A DNA stretch of 64,000 nucleotides from Prochilodus magdalenae. Its lineage: Eukaryota > Chordata > Actinopteri > Characiformes > Prochilodontidae. This document shows, in pieces, positions 54,006 to 63,728 of this stretch. The notes below the pieces were generated by a model. The model saw only the letters and a list, made by a program, of their open reading frames with translations, was not told the origin of the DNA and did not search any database. The position numbers and the translations under genes are program-made. The stretch lies in assembly GCA_024036415.1 (NCBI GenBank), contig JAMWET010003585.1:124001-188000 (forward strand). The letters are read 5' to 3'. The number at the start of each line of letters is the position of its first letter. The first letter of the stretch is position 1.

Positions 54006-54482
54006 CATAAAAAATAGCTGCCCCAATAGCCCAGAAGGAATCAACCAACTGGAATGAAATTTGGTGGGTAGATTTGCCATTGTGAGATATGCGAACGACT
54101 CAGGTTTCACACTCGGGCACGCACTGACCCAAGCAGTGATGCCCTCCATAAGTTATCCTGTTAGTGCCAGCCCTATTGGCAGACAGCTGTACAACTCAGA
54201 ACTCCATGCACGTAGACTACTATGATGACCACTCTTAACACCATGTCAACATCACCTTCTTTTGTTGTGATGGAGAGGATCAACGAATCCGTGTGTGGAG
54301 GCACTGTGGTCAGCGCCAAGATAGAGAGTTTGTTGTCACGTGCCACACATCTGGAAGGCCTGGTGTCTTTCCACCTCCACCACAACATCTGCAGGATCTG
54401 TGTGAGAATGCGCAAGGGAATGGATTATCACTGGACACCATTAGGAACCTCTACAACTCCATGCTGAGATGTCTGTAAATAT
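54006..54482 (+). mobile_element. Family A Tc1-like element, short copy
   Basis: It keeps AAAATAGCTGCCCC, CCCAGAAGGAATCAACC and GGTGGGTAGATTTGCC of the left end, but the first catalytic block is deleted (CATGTCAACATCACC joins to TTTTGTTGTGATGGAG). The C-terminal frame at 54293-54478 has LCENAQGNGLSLDTIRNLYN and SMLRCL. The right end is lost after the coding region. Confidence 0.78.
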
Positions 54483-55221
54483 GTTTCTCCATCCTCAGGT
54501 GACCACAGGAAGGGCTATGGGCTTTGAGTAAAGTCACTTGAGTTATCAAAGTTATCAATCAAATCCAATCAGCTCCCTACAGTTTCTACTAAACCGTGAA
54601 TAAAGTCAAAGCCTCAGGAGAGGGAATGACGTGGCCCAGTTGTGCAGCTCATTATATTAGATATATTAGAGCATGACCACTAAGGGGAAATAGCAATTCA
54701 CCGCAACACGTGACAGCCACCAGGAGGCCATGTTGTTTAGTGTGACTGTTGTTTTGACACTTGTTGACTTGTCAGATTATTATTAAGAGCCTTTCCTGTT
54801 ATGGTGACCGAGATGAAAGCTAGCTTCTAGGTTTTTATTGACTTGGTTCCATCCCGTACACGTGCACAGATATTATTAAGCCTGATCAAGCATTCAGTGG
54901 GCGTTCAACCATTCAGATCCCTGCCATGAAACTAATTTTGCTGTTTTGATTGACCACCACACCTGCAGTATGAGTTTACCACCCCCACCACCGCCCCCCC
55001 ACCATCACAAGTGGTTGTCATGGGTGATGGATGCCTTGAAAACTAATAGCTCATTTTTCTGCACTCATGCTTGCAAAGGAAGCCCACAACAACAACAACA
55101 ACCACCCAGCATTTAAAGACCACCAGCTGAAAAGGGTACAAAAAGCCATGTGCAAATCACACAGAACACTCATAGGTCTGGCTCTTGGCTTGGATGCACA
55201 GTAAATGATCTGGTGCCTTAC
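54483..55221. other. Unrecognised sequence
   Basis: It includes a C-rich stretch (ACCACCGCCCCCCCACC at about 54985) and a short CAA run at about 55089. No coding region was recognised. Confidence 0.35.
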
Positions 55222-55223
55222 TA

Positions 55224-56225
55224 CACTCATCGGCGAAAAAAAGTTGGACCCAGAAGGAACCACCTGACCGAAATGAAACTTGGTGGGTGGGTTTGACATC
55301 ATGAGACATACAAATGGTTCAAGTTTGATGCTTGGCTGTGCATGTGATGTAAGCAAAGACAGTCCTTATCACTGTACCCTGTCCTGTTGGGTTTGCTTCC
55401 CCCTCTGACTCATGATGTGTTGGTAGCATCCTTTTGCAAATGGAGTATGCATCCGAGAAGCAATTCGGGAAGGAGGGTTGGAGGAGTTGGAAGCAGGATG
55501 GTCTTATCGCTGCATCGGGCACCATACCGGCCCTGCAGATACTACCACACCATGCTGCTGGTGGCAGTGGATAGAAGAAGGCATGCACCAGAGACATTGA
55601 AGGGTCTGGGAGACCGAGACGAACCACACAGAATCATCTGACATAAGCGGAGTGACCTGGTCACCATTGCAGACAGGCAGTCTTCTCAGCAGGCAGTGCT
55701 GCCCTCCATTAGTCATCCTGTTAGTGCCTGCACCTTTGGCAGACAGCTGTGTGACGCAGGACTACATGCACACAGATCATCACGACGACTGCCCTTAACA
55801 CCACGTCAACGTCTCCAAAGACTGCAGGGGTGTAGTTTCAGAGTGTCATGGCGTGAGAGCAGGTCATCTTCCATAGGTCATCTTTGGTGATGAGTATCAT
55901 TATTGTCTTGGTGGAGATAACCAACGGATGTCCAACCAAGATGCCTGGTGTCCCTTCACCTAACCGCAAAATCTGCAGGAAAGGATTATCATAGGACATC
56001 ATTAGGAACCTATTCAACTACCAAGAGGTCTGGCATGTTGTGTTAACAAACATGATGACTTGACGCCATACTGAGAGACACTTCTTCTGTATGTTAATAA
56101 TTATTGCCCATATCAGTTTAAATGTATCATCATTTACTTTTCCTGGTAGTCTTAATCTTTCTTCCCAAGACCATTGCCTATCTGGCACTTCCTTCTGGGC
56201 GCAACTATTCTTTTGATGATGAGTG
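55224..56225 (+). mobile_element. Family A, complete-length reference copy
   Basis: Both ends are present: CACTCATCGGCGAAAAAAAG after TA (55222-55223) and CAACTATTCTTTTGATGATG AGTG at the right, where the second TA has become CA. At 1002 bp it shows the full length of the family. Helix-turn-helix sequence (ISHPVSACTFGRQLCDAG, then SSRRLPLTPRQRLQRLQ) is in frame at 55696-55890. The catalytic block and tail are badly mutated (ISTPR, TIRNLFNYQ-like). No copy can code for a whole transposase. Confidence 0.88.
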
Positions 56226-56321
56226 CATTACGTGACGGAGGCAGCAAAACGAATAAATTGTAATAAATTATAATGAATAATAAATTAGACTGATGGGTGG
56301 TAAAAATTTTTGCCTACTACG

Positions 56322-56640
56322 TTTACATTTAAGCCATTAAGCAGACGCTGTTATCCAGAGCGACTTACAACCGGGCTTAGTGTTCTGTTGGATGATTAGT
56401 ACAGGAGGGTTAGAGTCTAAACTTGCCATGAGCTCAGACACTTGCCATGAGCCTGAACAAGGGCCAGTGCTGATACCTAGAGCGATTAATACACAGACAT
56501 ATATAAAGCAAAAGTGCACTACCTGGCAACCCCAGCCCAGCACTTACACCTAGAGAGAAGAAATGTAATTATGAATATAAGTGCAAAACAAGTATTTCAG
56601 CATACACATATAATTTATACATCTAGCTTACTATTCCCCT
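56322..56640 (-). mobile_element. L2-type LINE 3' UTR and tail
   Basis: The minus strand reads from the UTR (GGTTGCCAGGTAGTGC, ATCGCTCTAGGTATCAGC, CTGAGCTCATGG) to the tail AAGTCGCTCTGGATAACAGC and TTAAATGTAAACG. It has no coding part. It is the third L2 tail in the window. Confidence 0.82.
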
Positions 56641-57765
56641 AAACCACTGACGGACCACCCAGAAAACCGCTGAGCAAAACACCAGTGGACCGCCAGCTTT
56701 GCTGTTAATGGGCCAACAGTGGCCCGCTATCCTCTTGCTTTCAGGTCCTACAGTCCTACAGTATTCCTATAATATGCTCCTGAGAGGATGTGGTGACAGG
56801 GCACATGTTGCTACAGTACACTAAGGTAGCTAACTGGTTTGAGATGTTGGGACTGTGGAGCCTCATTATGGCAGTTTCTAAAATTATAGCTGTGTCACAT
56901 TTATATTCCAGACCTACCTATTAAACTGTCAAACCTGGGTGTAAAGCTGTGGAGCAGGTAGCACAGCAGGCCACGGCTTCACTCAATAAAATACACGGTC
57001 ATTTCTGGCTCATTTAAGCTTCACTAATCCATGTGTAGATGTTAAAGGCTCAAATCTGAGGGGGTGAGCCTTTTGTTTTTGTGTATAGCCATTAGGCTGC
57101 TCTTACTCCATGCTGTTTCACTAGCACTAAAGTTAGCGTTAGCTTAGATAGCAGGCATAACAGCTTCACAAACCACAAGACAGGCTCGATATCCTCAGTT
57201 AGAAGATAAAGACTCAGAATTGAGCATGTTTTGTGGTGTGTTGCGCTAAGTGGTTAGCCTGCTAAGCTAGCAGTAGCACAGGTAGTGCCATTGTGCAGTC
57301 CTTGTTGTTCATTTTGTTGAGACCACCGAAAACCTTTGTAAATAATCTGGATATCAACTCAAAGTAGCCAGGGTAGCTCACATGTAGCACACCTCACTGG
57401 ATGGCCTGCAGTTAGTGGTCGCTAAGGCAAAAGCTGGTTTTCCATTAAACAGGGCGCAAATATGCGCATTTATGCAATTTTGGAAGACAAAGATGCTAAT
57501 AAGTCAAATTTTTCCACCACAGCAGTTATACGAACAAGCTTCAGATGGCCGCTGCAGGGGGCGCTACTGAAACAAGCAAGACTGAGAGGTTTAACTTCCT
57601 TTTTGCTTGAAGTACAATCAACTCTACACACATTGGCCATCTTTTGTTGGACAGGCAGGTCAGATACCCTGAGCAGGATGAGAATGAAGGCTGAAGCCGA
57701 AGCTAGCTTATAATTTCAATGACTCGTCCCACCTTAAATGCCTCCAGAATGGAACTGCTGCTCCA
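56641..57765. other. Unrecognised sequence
   Basis: TTAGC and GCTAAC words are frequent around 57120-57290, as in AT-balanced fish intergenic DNA. The 83-codon frame at 57462-57713 has no motif. No element ends were seen. Confidence 0.35.
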
Positions 57766-57773
57766 TTTTAGGT

Positions 57774-58047
57774 CAGGGTGGCCACATGTTTTGTTTTTTT
57801 TCAACCCCCAGTTCCCCGTTTGACACAATACCTGGACGGACGCCTATTATAGACTATTTCAAATGTTTGCCCACCTACATTAAGGGTGCCATTCGTTCAC
57901 GTCTGTTTCATTTGGATGTTGTGACTCGCCTACTGGCTAACCAAAGGTCAGCCCTCTAACTGCCACAAATGTTCTAGTATCGTGCCCCCCCACACACACA
58001 CACTTTATGATGTCCTCCTTTTTGGGGTTATGAAAGTGGCCACCCTA
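57774..58047. mobile_element. hAT MITE (CAGGGTGGCCAC ends)
   Basis: The ends are CAGGGTGGCCACATG and (reversed) TAGGGTGGCCACTTTCATAA. TTTTTTCAACCCCC and its inverted partner TTTTTGGGGTTATG lie just inside. Flanks TTTTAGGT (57766-57773) and TTTAAGGT (58048-58055) match at 7 of 8 positions. The 73-codon frame across it (57738-57959) has no transposase motif. Confidence 0.78.
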
Positions 58048-58176
58048 TTTAAGGTGGATCGGGAAATTCAGATAAGAAGCCCACGTTAACCTCATTTCAC
58101 CTTGTATCTAGGAACGCAAGCTCACCAGCTAATTCACCCATTGTGCAGAGCCAGTTTTAAAATGAGCTGTGTACGC

Positions 58177-58370
58177 CAGTGTTTCTCAGCCCTGGTCCTG
58201 AAGGCACCATGCCCGGCACATTTTAATGCTTTCTCTGCTCCCAACACACCAGGTTGAAATAATCAGCTCATTAACGAGCCCTGTCAGAGCTGCAGGGACG
58301 GTGTTAAGGCAGGGAATTTACCAGAATGTGCAGGGCAGGTTGCCTCCATGACCAGGATTGAGAATCACTG
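58177..58370. mobile_element. hAT-type MITE (CAGTGTTTCTCA ends)
   Basis: The ends are CAGTGTTTCTCAGCCCTGG and (reversed) CAGTGATTCTCAATCCTGG. Flanks GTGTACGC (58169-58176) and GTGTATGC (58371-58378) match at 7 of 8 positions. It is 194 bp and is the sister of the copy at 6045-6217. Confidence 0.88.
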
Positions 58371-58509
58371 GTGTATGCTGTTTGCCAAGCAATAGGACCA
58401 GGTACAAGGCTATGATGTGACTTTACAGGGAGCACCTTCCCTGATGCCAGTCTTTCCAAGGTCTCCTGTGTCAGCACTGACACCACATTATTATCAATGA
58501 TGGTGGTTT

Positions 58510-58670
58510 CTTATGAGCTCACCAGACAAAAGAAACCATCAGCCGTGACTGAAACTTACCCAAGAGCGTGTAATACAGCCACGAGCACCAATAACAGCTG
58601 TGGCTGGATTCAGCATGGACTGGACAAGTTTCTGGATGTAGACCATATCACTCTTACGGCACTACGGCAC
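58510..58670 (-). mobile_element. Family C 3' end
   Basis: The end TGAGCTCACCAGACAAAAG matches the inverted family C left end at 39975, so this fragment supplies the missing right TIR of the family. On the minus strand a frame gives VYIQKLVQSM and AVIGARGCITR, the C-terminal transposase tail also seen at 22.98 kb. The rest of the element is absent. Confidence 0.75.
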
Positions 58671-58881
58671 TCTTAAGCAATTAATTGCAGGACCAAGAAG
58701 ACCTTATGTGACCCCCCCAAGCCAGCCTTAGATATATCTAATTATATCAAATAGCTCTGGCTGAATTCCTTCTACTGGTGTATTTGAACACTGTCCTATG
58801 GGATGCATTAGAAATACCAGTGTTGAAAAGCGAAGCATGGTCGATGGTGGTTGAAGAATTGTTGAACATTTTAATGATCAA

Positions 58882-59360
58882 GCCTTTTTAAATGACCTGG
58901 CGATTAGCAACATTCACTACACTACAGAAATCTCAGATGATGACTTACCGTTAGACCAAAGCTACCAAGCACCAATACCACCAATACTACCAACTCTACC
59001 AATACCACCAACACCACCACCACCAACACTACCAACACCAGCAACACTACCAGCACCACCAACACCACCAACACCACTGCACTCGGACACTATTTTATTA
59101 TTAATATTCTAAATATTACCGCTATGGACAACATCACTGAATCACCTTTCGCCTTTTTAAATGACCTGGCGATTAGCAACATTCACTACACTATAGAACT
59201 CTCAGATGATGACTTACCGTTAGACCATTTCAGCAAAGTGGTAAACAACCATGCCCCCTATACAAATCTTAGAATACAAGATAGCTCTAACCTCTGGAGG
59301 ACCAATGAATTATCCTCCTCGCTGAAAGCAAGAAATAGAACATGGGCCCTCACCAGATGA
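58882..59360 (+). mobile_element. LINE ORF fragment with a duplicated 77-bp segment
   Basis: A 77-bp segment (58882-58958) recurs at 59151-59227 with about two mismatches, around a 192-bp insert. The insert consists of a CCA-type simple repeat and 3' UTR sequence (CTGCACTCGGACACTATTTT) of the LINE at 60.4 kb. The second copy continues into coding sequence (SKVVNNHAPYTNLRI, LWRTNELSSSLKARN) typical of the linker between endonuclease and RT domains in fish LINEs. Confidence 0.7.
59124..59360 (+). pseudogene. LINE ORF2 linker fragment
   Basis: The frame reads DDLPLDHFSKVVNNHAPYTN, LRIQDSSNLWRTNELSSSLK and ARNRTWALTR before a stop. The HAP...WxTxEL...KxRxxAW pattern is the region just before the RT domain in non-LTR elements. 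The first dozen codons come from the inserted 3' UTR sequence, so the apparent Met is not the LINE's start. The next RT piece is at 60.2 kb. Confidence 0.7.
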
Positions 59361-59639
59361 AACAGGGATAGAGGAGAGACATATGGCTTTCTTTCATCCG
59401 GTTAAGAAATAAATGTCCTGCCTACATCTGAAAGGCTCAGCCAGAGCACGGCCTACATCTATTTACCAACTCAGCTTCAAGCTCTTTTAAATTCTGAGGA
59501 AGGGTTAATTCACGAATCACAGCTTACACCAAGCCATGTCTTACTAAATGGCCATCACATCTCTGGTCGGAGAAAGCTGACACCACCCATTTTACAGCTG
59601 CTGGGCATTCACTTAGGATTAGAATTAGAATTAAAACCA

Positions 59640-59800
59640 TTTGCCAAGTGAAACACACACACACTAGTGAACCCCCCAACTAGGGGGCAGTGAGCACGCT
59701 TGCCTGCAGCAGTGGGCAGCCCTATTCACAGCACCCAGGAAGCAGTTGGGGGTTAGGTGCTTTGCTCAAGGGCCGATTGTCCCAGCTGATGAGGCTAATA
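59640..59800. mobile_element. Common fish dispersed repeat (GGGGGCAGTGAGCACGCTTG type)
   Basis: The order CACACTAGTGAACCCCCC, AACTAGGGGGCAGTGAGCAC, GCAGTGGGCAGCCCTATTC, GCAGTTGGGGGTTAGGTGCT and TTGCTCAAGG follows a sequence found in many copies in fish genomes. I cannot assign it to a class. It interrupts the LINE fragments. Confidence 0.6.
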
Positions 59801-60149
59801 TGGAAGTCCCTCCTCATGTAATACATACACTCCCCGCCATATGAGGTTGTTTCTTTACAGGTTATCCTTCCTGTCCTCACGCAGCAGCTAAATTGTTGGA
59901 CCCCTTTTTACCAGAGCTTGCATCACAGGTCATTTTAGGTCACACTGCATGAAATTTTAATCTCTCTACTTGATCAAGCAGAATTCCACTCTACAAAGGA
60001 GGTGACGCTTTAAATTTTAATAACTGATATCAATATGATTATGCCTAGCCAAAGATTTAGAATCCACGGTTCCTCAAACTCGAGATATTTCTCAGTGTAA
60101 TCCTAGTCCTATCAAACTGCCAGCTGGTTGGTAGAGAAACCTATAGCCC

Positions 60150-60300
60150 AATCTCTGCCACTGCACTCATGCTAGATGGTCTCTCTAAACTGTCATCTAT
60201 AGAAAGAAACATTGGGCAGACATCTTCACTGATCTCTCTAAAGCCTTAGAAACAGATGACCATTCCCTTCTACAAAACGTCTGTTTGGCCATAACACTAC
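60150..60300 (+). pseudogene. LINE reverse-transcriptase motif A fragment
   Basis: Near 60215-60285 one frame reads DIFTDLSKALETDDHSLLQN. This corresponds to RT motif A of non-LTR elements (F.DLSKAFDTVDH), including the first catalytic Asp after Phe-Thr. The sequence breaks off at 60300, where a family A fragment begins. It may belong to the same LINE copy as 59124-59360. Confidence 0.7.
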
Positions 60301-60312
60301 GGGCAGGAGCTT

Positions 60313-60429
60313 AAAGCACTCCATGACAGTCTGACATGACACCACTGTAGTCTTTGGAGATGGTAACGTGGTGTTGGGGTAGTCGTCGTAACGGTCTGTG
60401 TACATGTAGTCCTGCATTGAGCAGCCATC
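60313..60429 (-). mobile_element. Family A fragment
   Basis: CACTCCATGACAGTCTGACA, GTAACGTGGTGTTGGGGTAG and GTACATGTAGTCCTGCATTG match the middle of family A in minus orientation. The fragment has no ends and is fused to the following LINE at about 60430. Confidence 0.65.
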
Positions 60430-61329
60430 AGGAAGTTTGGTCTGCCTCCTGACATCCTCACCAACTTCTACAGATGCACCATAGAGAGCATCCTCACGGC
60501 CTGCATCACTGTCTGGTATGGCTGCCTACGACCCCTGGCCCTGAAGACAGTGGTGAGAACAACGGAGTCCATCATAGGCAGCAAACTTCCAGACCTGAAG
60601 GACATCTACCAGTCCTGCTGCCTGAGGATATCTACCAGTCCCGCTGCCTGAGGATATCTACCAGTCCCGCTGCCTGAGGATATCTACCAGTCCTGCTGCC
60701 TGAGGATATCTACCAGTCCTGCTGCCTGAGGATATCTACCAGTCCCGCTGCCTGAGGATATCTACCAGTCCCGCTGCCTGAGGATATCTACCAGTCCCGC
60801 TGCCTGAGGATATCTACCAGTCCCGCTGCCTGAGGATATCTACCAGTCCCGCTGCCTGAGGATATCTACCAGTCCTGCTGCCTGAGGATATCTACCAGTC
60901 CCGCTGCCTGAGGATATCTACCAGTCCCGCTGCCTGAGGATATCTACCAGTCCTGCTGCCTGAGGATATCTACCAGTCCCGCTGCCTGAGGATATCTACC
61001 AGTCCCGCTGCCTGAGGATATCTACCAGTCCCGCTGCCTGAGGATATCTACCAGTCCCGCTGCCTGAGGATATCTACCAGTCCTGCTGCCTGAGGATATC
61101 TACCAGTCCCGCTGCCTGAGGATATCTACCAGTCCCGCTGCCTGAGGATATCTACCAGTCCCGCTGCCTGAAGAAAATCCAGAAGATCCGGCTGGGCTGT
61201 AGCCACCCAGCACACGGCCCGTTCACCTTACTGCCATCAGGCAGGAGGTACCGCAGCATCCAGGCCAGAACAAACCAGCTAATGAACAGTTTCTACCCAC
61301 AAGCCATCAGATTCTCGAACAAGCTGTGA
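60430..61329 (+). pseudogene. LINE ORF2 C-terminus broken by minisatellite
   Basis: The first part reads RKFGLPPDILTNFYRCTIES, ILTACITVWYGCLRPLALKT and SIIGSKLPDLKDIYQSCCLR. The last part reads FTLLPSGRRYRSIQARTNQL and NSFYPQAIRFSNKL followed by TGA. Both are the well conserved C-terminal region of fish LINE reverse transcriptases. Between them the DIYQSCCLR codons were multiplied as a 26-bp tandem unit, which shifts frame with every copy and destroys the protein. Confidence 0.85.
60604..61172. repeat. 26-bp minisatellite, 22 copies, inside LINE ORF
   Basis: The unit is ATCTACCAGTCCCGCTGCCT plus GAGGAT, with a single common variant (CCTGC for CCCGC). The motif starts recur every 26 bases from 60605 to 61151. 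Near-identity between copies points to very recent expansion. Confidence 0.97.
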
Positions 61330-61936
61330 GCCCTTCACCAACATCACCAACACCACCAACATCACCAACACCACCAACATCACCAACACCACCAACATCA
61401 CCAACACCACCAATACCAGCAATACCACCAACACCAGCAACACCAACAACACCAGCAACACTACCAACACCACCAACAGCACCAGCAACACCACCAACAC
61501 CAGCAACATCACCAACACCAGCAATACCACCAACACCAGCAACACCAGCAACACTACCTACACCACCAACACCACCAACACCAGCAAAACCAGCAATACC
61601 ACCAACACCAGCAACACCACCAATACCAGCAACACCAGCAACACCACCAACATCACCAACACCACCAACATCACCAACACCAGCAATACCACCAACACCA
61701 GCAACACCACCAACACCAGCAACACTACCAACACCACCAACACCACCAGCACCAGCAACACCACCAACACCAGCAACATCACAAACACCAGCAATACCAC
61801 CAACACCAGCAGCACCACCAACACCAGCAACACTACCAACACCACCAAAACCAGCAACACCACCAATACCAGCAACACCAGCAATACCACCAACACCAGC
61901 AACACCACCAACACCAGCAACACCACCAACACCACT
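61330..61936. repeat. CCAACA-type simple repeat array
   Basis: The array is of ACCAACACC, AGCAACACC and ACATCACC trinucleotide-phase variants. All three frames on each strand are free of stops, so 158- to 214-codon Thr/Pro, Gly/Val and Leu/Val-rich frames appear; they are artefacts. A shorter version of the same array (58975-59075) also precedes the same UTR sequence in the 59-kb fragment. Confidence 0.95.
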
Positions 61937-62284
61937 GCACTCGGACACTGTTTTATTATTGATATTCTAAATATTACCGCTATGGACAACATCACTGAAT
62001 CACTTAAACAACAGACATATATATAATTATACATATTTATACAGTATTTAGCTCCACTCTCTCTCTCAGACTATCCTTGTCTAATAAATGTACATATCAT
62101 ATTCTGTGTATTTTGTATTTATTTAATATAACTTTTATATCTCTTTATTTTAATGTTTACTATGTATATAATTGTTGTCCTGCTGTAGAGTGTCAACCTG
62201 ACTCTCACCACAAGCATTTCAATGCATAGAGGTCCTGACATGTTGTGCAAATGACAAATAAACCTGAAACTTGAAACTTCCTTC

Positions 62285-63085
62285 CTACTTTAACCTCTAT
62301 TTTTTTCCCAGCTGGAATTTTCAAATCATCTATGAATATAAAATCTCTCAAAAATTTCTCAAGCCATAAAGTTCTCATGTTTCTCTTGCTTGGGTTTTCT
62401 CAATCCATCAGCATCACTACAAAATGAAAGCGTTGGAACAACGGTTGTGACTCTATTGCCATGGAAATATGTATGACAACACAGGATAAATGAGATGTAA
62501 TAACTGGAGAATGTCATCATATTAGCTCAGCACTTGATTCTCCATCTTGTTAGACGTGTCATTTCCTGTTCATGGCTGCGCATGGAGCTTACTGTTGAAA
62601 TGAATTGAGTTTCAGATGTTGAGTTAATGGAGACAAATGCTGCAGATGCCTTTTATCCTTCCAGCTTTTACGTTTTTGTGTGATCGGTTTGTGACCAGTG
62701 TATTATGCTGTGACCTCGTAATAAGGATGGAACAACTGTCATTTGGAGTAAAGATTTATGGTAATAGATGAGTTTGAAAATCCATATGAAAATCAAACAG
62801 ACTTACAATGACATTTCACATCTGCTGAGCTGCACTCCGGGCGACACTTCCTTTCGCATGCAGGAAAGACTCTGAGAGGGCTTCTGTTAGAAATGTCCTT
62901 GGGGGAACTGTAAGAAGATACATTTGAGAGGAATGGATACTCTTGTAATCATGTTTGTCTGCATGTTCAAGTGGCTTCCAGGGCCTATTGTCTTTGGGTA
63001 CAGCCTTCGTGTTTGTCCTTCATTTGAGGGGAATTTTGTTTTGGACAATAATATAGATTTAAGTTGCCAACTAGCATGAATTATC
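62285..63085. other. Unrecognised sequence
   Basis: No coding region, no repeat relation and no element end was seen; possibly single copy. Confidence 0.35.
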
Positions 63086-63102
63086 ATACACTCATTGCTG
63101 TG

Positions 63103-63728
63103 TGTCACATCCTGCCCTGTCCTGTTCACGTTTGTCTGTCTTATCTGGCTTTCTGTTTCTGTCTTGTCATGTCCATGTGCTGTCTGTCACTCTGTTCCAT
63201 GTGCTTCTGTTTGTTTTGGTTTTTTGCTCCTCCTGTCTCCACCCTCTTGTCAGCACCCTCACCTGGCTCCGCCTCTTCTGGCCCCACCCCTTCCCAGATG
63301 TCTCTTGTTAGCCCTTGTTGTTTTATACTCCATGTTGTGCCCTTTGTTCTTGCTTGGCGTTTGTTCCCCTGCCGGTGTTTTGTTTCCATGCCAGTCGTTT
63401 TGTCTCCTTGTCCATTGGTTTTGTCTCCTTGTTCATTGGTTTTGTCTCCTTGTCCATTGGTTTTGTCTCCTTGTCCATTGGTTTTGTCTCCCTGTCCATT
63501 GGTTTTGTCTCCCTGTCCATTGGTTTTGTCTCCTTGTCCATTGGTTTTGTCTCCTTGTCCATTGGTTTTGTCTCCCTGTTCATTGGTTTTGTCTCCCTGT
63601 CGGTTGTTTTTGTATTCCTGTCCAGTATTTCTCAGTTTTCCAGTTTCTTCTTTGGTTAGTTGTCTTTTTTACTCTTCATTAAAACACTTGCGCTTGCATC
63701 CCGTCTCCTCGACGTGTCCAGTGCAACA
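63103..63728 (+). mobile_element. Solo LTR, family G, with 21-bp minisatellite
   Basis: It begins TGTCACATCCTGCCCTGTCC and ends CGTGTCCAGTGCAACA. Flanks CTGTG and CAGTG match at 4 of 5 positions. TTTTATACTCCATG (about 63320) is the TATA region and TTCATTAAAACACTTG (about 63675) the poly(A) region, matching the LTRs at 31.7 and 41.4 kb. The region between them is expanded by a 21-bp tandem array. Confidence 0.85.
63404..63602. repeat. 21-bp minisatellite, about 9 copies, inside LTR
   Basis: The unit is TTTTGTCTCCTTGTCCATTG plus G, with C/T variants. As 21 is divisible by 3 and the unit lacks stops, several frames stay open and give 7-residue periodic peptides (FVSLSIG, LSPCPLV); these are not genes. 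Confidence 0.95.

Larger units (their letters stand above)
60430..62280 (+). mobile_element. LINE 3' half with two satellite expansions
   Basis: ORF2 C-terminal coding sequence (60430-60630) runs into a 26-bp minisatellite and resumes at 61165 to a stop at 61327-61329. The 3' UTR opens with a 600-bp CCAACA-type array, then unique UTR (CTGCACTCGGACACTGTTTT) and an end with AATAAA (GACAAATAAACCTGAAACTT) and a GAAACTT repeat tail at about 62270. The clade is related to the fragment at 8.1 kb. Confidence 0.85.

Noticed and set aside
61307..62034. Several 158- to 214-codon Pro/Thr, Gly/Val and Leu/Val frames
   Set aside because: They arise on both strands and all frames from one CCAACA-type array in a LINE 3' UTR.
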